From contig JAITKY010000066.1 of assembly GCA_031278135.1 (NCBI GenBank), positions 1-9,021 on the forward strand: a DNA stretch of 9,021 nucleotides, in the 5' to 3' direction. The position numbers were made by a program, and so were the translations under genes. Positions 5,809 through 9,021 of the stretch are shown piece by piece. Origin of the DNA: Prevotellaceae bacterium (GTDB lineage Bacteria > Bacteroidota > Bacteroidia > Bacteroidales > UBA932). Under the pieces are notes generated by a model. The model searched no databases. It was not told the origin of the DNA and saw only the letters and a list, made by a program, of their open reading frames with translations. Position 1 is the first letter of the stretch, and every line of letters starts with the position of its first letter.

Positions 5809-6891
5809 ATGATTTTTTTAAGAAATATGATAAAACAAAGTAATAACAAACTGATTTTAAAACTTCCTGATGGGCGAGAATCTTCAATTTTGATTGGAGA
5901 AAGCATCGAAAATCTGTCGAACTGCCTCAATTCGGAGAAAGTTTTTATTCTGACAAATCCGAATATATCTGATTTGTATTCAGATTATTTCCCGAAAAAC
6001 GCAAAAGTAATCACTATGCCTGCGGGCGAGGCGAACAAAAACCTCAACACCGTTCTCGACACTGTCAGGCAACTCATCGCAGCCGAAGCCGACAGAAAAA
6101 GTGTTATTGTGGGCTTTGGCGGTGGTATTGTGTGCGATATGACCGGTTTCATCGCTTCGATTTACATGCGTGGCACAAAGTTCGGTTTTGTGCCTACGAC
6201 CCTTATGGCTCAAGTAGATGCAAGTGTCGGTGGTAAAAACGGCGTAAATTGTGATGGATACAAAAATATGATTGGAGTCTTTAATCAGCCTGATTTTGTC
6301 CTATGCGATCCGAAAACGCTTAAAACACTGCCGGAAAGAGAGTTTAAAGCCGGTATGGCGGAAGTGATTAAGTGCGGGCTGATTGTTGATGGCAGTTTTT
6401 TTGCATACATCGAAGACAATATTGACGCTATCCTTAAGCAGGATAAGGATATGATTTATGTTATTGTGAATAAAAGCGTTGAAATCAAAGCCAACATTGT
6501 CAAAGCCGATGAAAAAGAAACAGGCGAACGTAAAAAATTGAATCTGGGACATACTTTTGGACATGCTATTGAAAAACACTCGAATAATACGTTGTTGCAC
6601 GGCGAGGCTGTGAGTGTAGGATTAGTGATTGCCGCAAAAATATCGGAACTGCTGAATCTCATTACAAGTGAGGATTTTGTACGGATAAAGAATGTTTTGC
6701 AAAAAACAGGTTTACCTGTGGCTACGGATATTTCGCCGGCTAACTTGCTGGAAGCAATCGGTAAAGACAAAAAACGGGAGAGCGATGCTGTTCATTTTGT
6801 GTTAAATAGCGGCATAGGAAACTCGGAAATCAGGGAAATGTCGTTCGACAAACTTGCTATTTTGTTGAAAAAAGCGTTGGAAACATTGTAA
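5809..6891 (+). CDS. aroB: 3-dehydroquinate synthase
   Basis: AroB is the second enzyme of the shikimate pathway. It turns DAHP into 3-dehydroquinate using NAD and a divalent metal. Counting from the ATG at 5809, the 360-residue product has the NAD-binding GFGGGIVCDMTGF (102-114) and the core VPTTLMAQVDASVGGKNGVN (128-147). The metal ligands are Glu185 in GMAEVIK, His248 in LNLGHTFGH and His264 in LHGEAV. All expected catalytic motifs are intact. The start is uncertain: the ATG at 5827 (Met7, giving 354 residues) has a better A-rich context and fits the family N-terminus equally well. Another ATG at 5805 opens only a 12-codon frame that overlaps the start. The gene leads the second cluster behind its own -7 box. 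Confidence 0.95.
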   Translation: MIFLRNMIKQSNNKLILKLPDGRESSILIGESIENLSNCLNSEKVFILTNPNISDLYSDYFPKNAKVITMPAGEANKNLNTVLDTVRQLIAAEADRKSVIVGFGGGIVCDMTGFIASIYMRGTKFGFVPTTLMAQVDASVGGKNGVNCDGYKNMIGVFNQPDFVLCDPKTLKTLPEREFKAGMAEVIKCGLIVDGSFFAYIEDNIDAILKQDKDMIYVIVNKSVEIKANIVKADEKETGERKKLNLGHTFGHAIEKHSNNTLLHGEAVSVGLVIAAKISELLNLITSEDFVRIKNVLQKTGLPVATDISPANLLEAIGKDKKRESDAVHFVLNSGIGNSEIREMSFDKLAILLKKALETL

Positions 6892-6914
6892 TATACATAA
6901 TATCAGTAATCAAT

Positions 6915-8324
6915 ATGGATTTAAACAGAATATATTCGAGCAAAAGAACCGGAAAATATACTGGACAGGAACAATCACGTTCGATATATCGACGTGATTA
7001 TGATCGTATTATTTTTTCGTCGGCGTTTCGGAGACTGCAAAACAAAACTCAAGTTTTTCCATTGCCCGGCAGTATATTCGTACACAACAGATTAACTCAT
7101 TCGTTGGAGGTTGCATCTGTCGGACGTTCGCTGGGCGCTATTGCCGGCGAATATATTGCATCGAAATATCAGACTTGTTTGACTGCGCAGAGTAGAGAGT
7201 TTTATTTGCATGATTTACAGGATGTAATTGCCGCTGCATGTTTATGTCACGATATTGGAAATCCTTCGTTCGGACATTCGGGCGAAGACGCTATTGCAGA
7301 ATATTTCAGGGAAAAAGAACAGGATGCTGCGTTTAAAAGCAATTTTTCCGAAGTTCACTGGACGGATTTGACAAATTTCGAGGGTAATGCAAATGCAATT
7401 CGTTGTCTGACATCCAAACAGTCAGGCAAAGAATCGGGTGGATTGGGCCTGACTTATCCTACTTTAGCTTCGATAATAAAATATCCATGTGCATCAACGG
7501 CTATCGATGATAAAATAGTTCATCGCAAGAAATTCGGTTATTTGCAGGCGGATAGAGATGTTTTTATGGAAATCGTCGCTGAAACGGGAATGAAAATAGA
7601 TTCGACAACTGTTTTGCAATCGCCTGAAAATAATGCTGATGTATATTACCGACATCCTTTTGTATGGCTCGTCGAAGCCGCCGACGATATCTGTTACAAC
7701 ATAATCGACATGGAAGACGCTCACCGTCTGCGTATTATTGAACATAACGAATGTGTGGACGTGTTTTTACATCTGTTGAAAGAAACGGAAAACGTCAAAA
7801 TCAAAGAAATTGAGAATCGATTGACCGCTACCGAAGATAAAAATGCGCAAATCTCCTATCTGCGTGCAAAATCAATCGGTTACCTGATTTATCGCACAGG
7901 GGAACTGTTTAAGGAAAATCTGGAAAAAATACTGTCCGGTACTCTGGATATCGCTCTTTATGATTTGATTAAAAAAAATAATGCCGCATTGTCGTATATC
8001 GGAAAGTTTTCTGTCGAAAATATCTACAATCACCGTTCTGTGGTCGAAATCGAAAACGCCGGTTACAACGTGATGCGAGAACTTCTGCAACACTTTATCC
8101 CTCCGGTACTTAAACCCGAATATATGCGGCGTAAAATAGAAGATAAGGCCGTCAAACTGATTCCTCGACAATTCCTATTCGACACCGAATCGCCTTATAT
8201 GAAGGTGCTTGGCGTTATCGATTATATTTCGGGAATGACCGATAATTACGCTGTGGATTTGTATAAACGAATAAAAGGTATTGATATGGGAATGAATTCT
8301 GGCTCAATGTCTTTCTCAAAATAA
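6915..8324 (+). CDS. dgt: Deoxyguanosinetriphosphate triphosphohydrolase (HD-family dGTPase)
   Basis: This HD-superfamily enzyme hydrolyses dGTP, or more broadly dNTPs, to the deoxynucleoside and triphosphate, and so adjusts nucleotide pools. The 469-residue product shows the four metal-site positions of the family: His62 in NRLTHSLEV, His112-Asp113 in CHDIGNPSFGHSGE, and an aspartate in EAADDICY (257 or 258). NFEGNANAIR (154-163) and the C-terminal DYISGMTDNYAVDLYKRIKG (436-455) are further dGTPase signatures. The length is close to the E. coli type enzyme, and not the shorter dNTPase subfamily. It starts 23 bases after aroB and ends 7 bases before folK, so it is probably in the same operon. 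True nucleotide specificity cannot be read from the sequence. Confidence 0.93.
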   Translation: MDLNRIYSSKRTGKYTGQEQSRSIYRRDYDRIIFSSAFRRLQNKTQVFPLPGSIFVHNRLTHSLEVASVGRSLGAIAGEYIASKYQTCLTAQSREFYLHDLQDVIAAACLCHDIGNPSFGHSGEDAIAEYFREKEQDAAFKSNFSEVHWTDLTNFEGNANAIRCLTSKQSGKESGGLGLTYPTLASIIKYPCASTAIDDKIVHRKKFGYLQADRDVFMEIVAETGMKIDSTTVLQSPENNADVYYRHPFVWLVEAADDICYNIIDMEDAHRLRIIEHNECVDVFLHLLKETENVKIKEIENRLTATEDKNAQISYLRAKSIGYLIYRTGELFKENLEKILSGTLDIALYDLIKKNNAALSYIGKFSVENIYNHRSVVEIENAGYNVMRELLQHFIPPVLKPEYMRRKIEDKAVKLIPRQFLFDTESPYMKVLGVIDYISGMTDNYAVDLYKRIKGIDMGMNSGSMSFSK

Positions 8325-8331
8325 TCGGACA

Positions 8332-8853
8332 ATGAAATCTACTGTTTATCTGCTTACCGGAAGCAATCTTGGCGACAAAAAAACGTATCTCTATCACGCA
8401 AAACAAAATCTGTGCCGGATGGTCGGCGAGTTACTTGCAGAATCGTCTGTCTATGAATCTGAACCGTGGGGTTTTGTCGCAGAAAATACTTTTCTGAACC
8501 AAGTTCTGATGTATGAAACTACCTTGACTCCTAATGAAATACTCCAAACAATCAAAACCATCGAAGCCGAGACCGGCAGAATACACTCAAAAAACGGATA
8601 TTCGTCCCGAAATCTGGATATCGACATACTTTTTTACGACAGTATAACGCTAAATTCCACCGATTTGACTATCCCTCACCCTTTGCTGCATAAACGCCGA
8701 TTCACATTGCTTCCTCTGTCCGAAATCGCTCCAAATCTGATACATCCTGTCCTTAACATGACTGTCAAACAACTGCTCAAAAAATGCGAGGACAAGGGAA
8801 CGGTAAATGTGAAGATTATGGTTCTACAGGAAATTGTGCGGAAACAAGTCTGA
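8332..8853 (+). CDS. folK: 6-hydroxymethyl-7,8-dihydropterin pyrophosphokinase (HPPK)
   Basis: FolK transfers pyrophosphate from ATP to 6-hydroxymethyl-7,8-dihydropterin, preparing it for condensation with p-aminobenzoate in folate synthesis. The 173-residue product has LLTGSNLGD (7-15), YESEPWGF (41-48), FLNQV (54-58), and the signature SSRNLDIDILFYD (91-103), in which Asp96 and Asp98 are the metal-binding pair. It then has IPHPLLHKRRFTLLPLSEIAP (114-134, the family's C-terminal core). About 15 extra residues after 155 are not part of the core fold as I know it. It starts 7 bases after dgt and ends the second cluster. No convincing intrinsic terminator follows. Its sharing of an operon with aroB is consistent with the chorismate to p-aminobenzoate to folate route. 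Confidence 0.95.
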   Translation: MKSTVYLLTGSNLGDKKTYLYHAKQNLCRMVGELLAESSVYESEPWGFVAENTFLNQVLMYETTLTPNEILQTIKTIEAETGRIHSKNGYSSRNLDIDILFYDSITLNSTDLTIPHPLLHKRRFTLLPLSEIAPNLIHPVLNMTVKQLLKKCEDKGTVNVKIMVLQEIVRKQV

Positions 8854-9021
8854 TTTGCCCCAAATCCCGAACACCTTTTATGGGAAGCGAAATAAAATAA
8901 GATATAACGGGTTTTGGTACAGGATAATGCAGATACACAGCTAATAACGCCAAAATAACCTATTTCGTAGCAACTAATTTTTTACGCGCATAAATCTGTA
9001 ATTGTCTTATTGTAAACTACA
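8854..9021. other. Non-coding tail with no supportable gene
   Basis: No ORF, RNA gene or consensus promoter is visible on either strand. A 5-base stem GATTT/AAATC (8852-8866) sits at the folK stop but has no T-tail, so I do not call a terminator. Short open minus-strand frames at the right edge end at bases 8960 and 8982, but both are too short to show that a convergent gene enters the window. Confidence 0.5.

Noticed and set aside
8911..8956. Inverted repeat GTTTTGG/CCAAAAT in the right-hand tail
   Set aside because: The arms are 7 bases with one G-U pair and a 32-base loop, with no T-tail and no nearby gene start. This is within chance for AT-rich DNA.
8960..9021. Possible C-terminal end of a convergent gene on the minus strand
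   Set aside because: The frame ending at 8960 is closed by another stop at 9017-9019, leaving 18 codons. The frame ending at 8982 has only 12 codons in the window. Neither can be told from chance.
1..9021. CRISPR array, mobile element, tRNA/rRNA, defence island or phage genes
   Set aside because: No spaced direct repeats, transposase or integrase motifs, cloverleaf or rRNA-like sequence was seen. The coding DNA is continuous housekeeping genes with uniform style.

Overview
This window looks like an ordinary chromosomal housekeeping segment from a member of the Bacteroidetes, probably order Bacteroidales. The evidence is the AT-rich intergenic DNA, Bacteroidetes-type -7 promoter boxes (TAnnTTTG) ahead of three of the transcription units, the lack of Shine-Dalgarno (SD) sequences ahead of most genes, and a FabK whose sequence resembles my memory of the Porphyromonas gingivalis enzyme. 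I see no mobile element, CRISPR array, tRNA or rRNA, phage gene or defence gene.

Layout: bases 1-168 are non-coding and AT-rich. They carry a possible leftward promoter for a gene beyond the window edge. Bases 169-470 hold a compact, self-contained rpsU unit (ribosomal protein bS21) on the minus strand, with promoter, very strong SD, 63-codon gene and terminator. Everything after it runs on the plus strand in two tight clusters. Cluster 1 (605-5728) contains an OadA/transcarboxylase-5S-like carboxyltransferase, fabK (enoyl-ACP reductase II), a YggS/PLPBP-type PLP homeostasis protein and recN, with gaps of 15, 21 and 3 bases. Cluster 2 (5809-8853) contains aroB, dgt and folK, with gaps of 23 and 7 bases. 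An 80-base gap between the clusters holds a -7 box and two inverted repeats. The last 168 bases show no gene that I can support.

Functionally the genes are core metabolism and maintenance: carboxyl transfer, fatty-acid elongation, PLP handling, recombination repair, the shikimate pathway, dNTP control and folate synthesis. aroB and folK both lie on the route to folate, because chorismate supplies p-aminobenzoate and FolK activates the pterin.

The two observations most worth following are these. First, rpsU has a near-complete SD in a lineage whose ribosomes normally hide the anti-SD with bS21 itself. That fits the autoregulation reported for Flavobacterium and is extended here by a possible SD-masking hairpin. 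Second, the carboxyltransferase keeps its metal-site residues, but a tyrosine replaces the biotin-acceptor lysine in its C-terminal biotinyl-like domain. I did not find a convincing wholly new multi-gene system.
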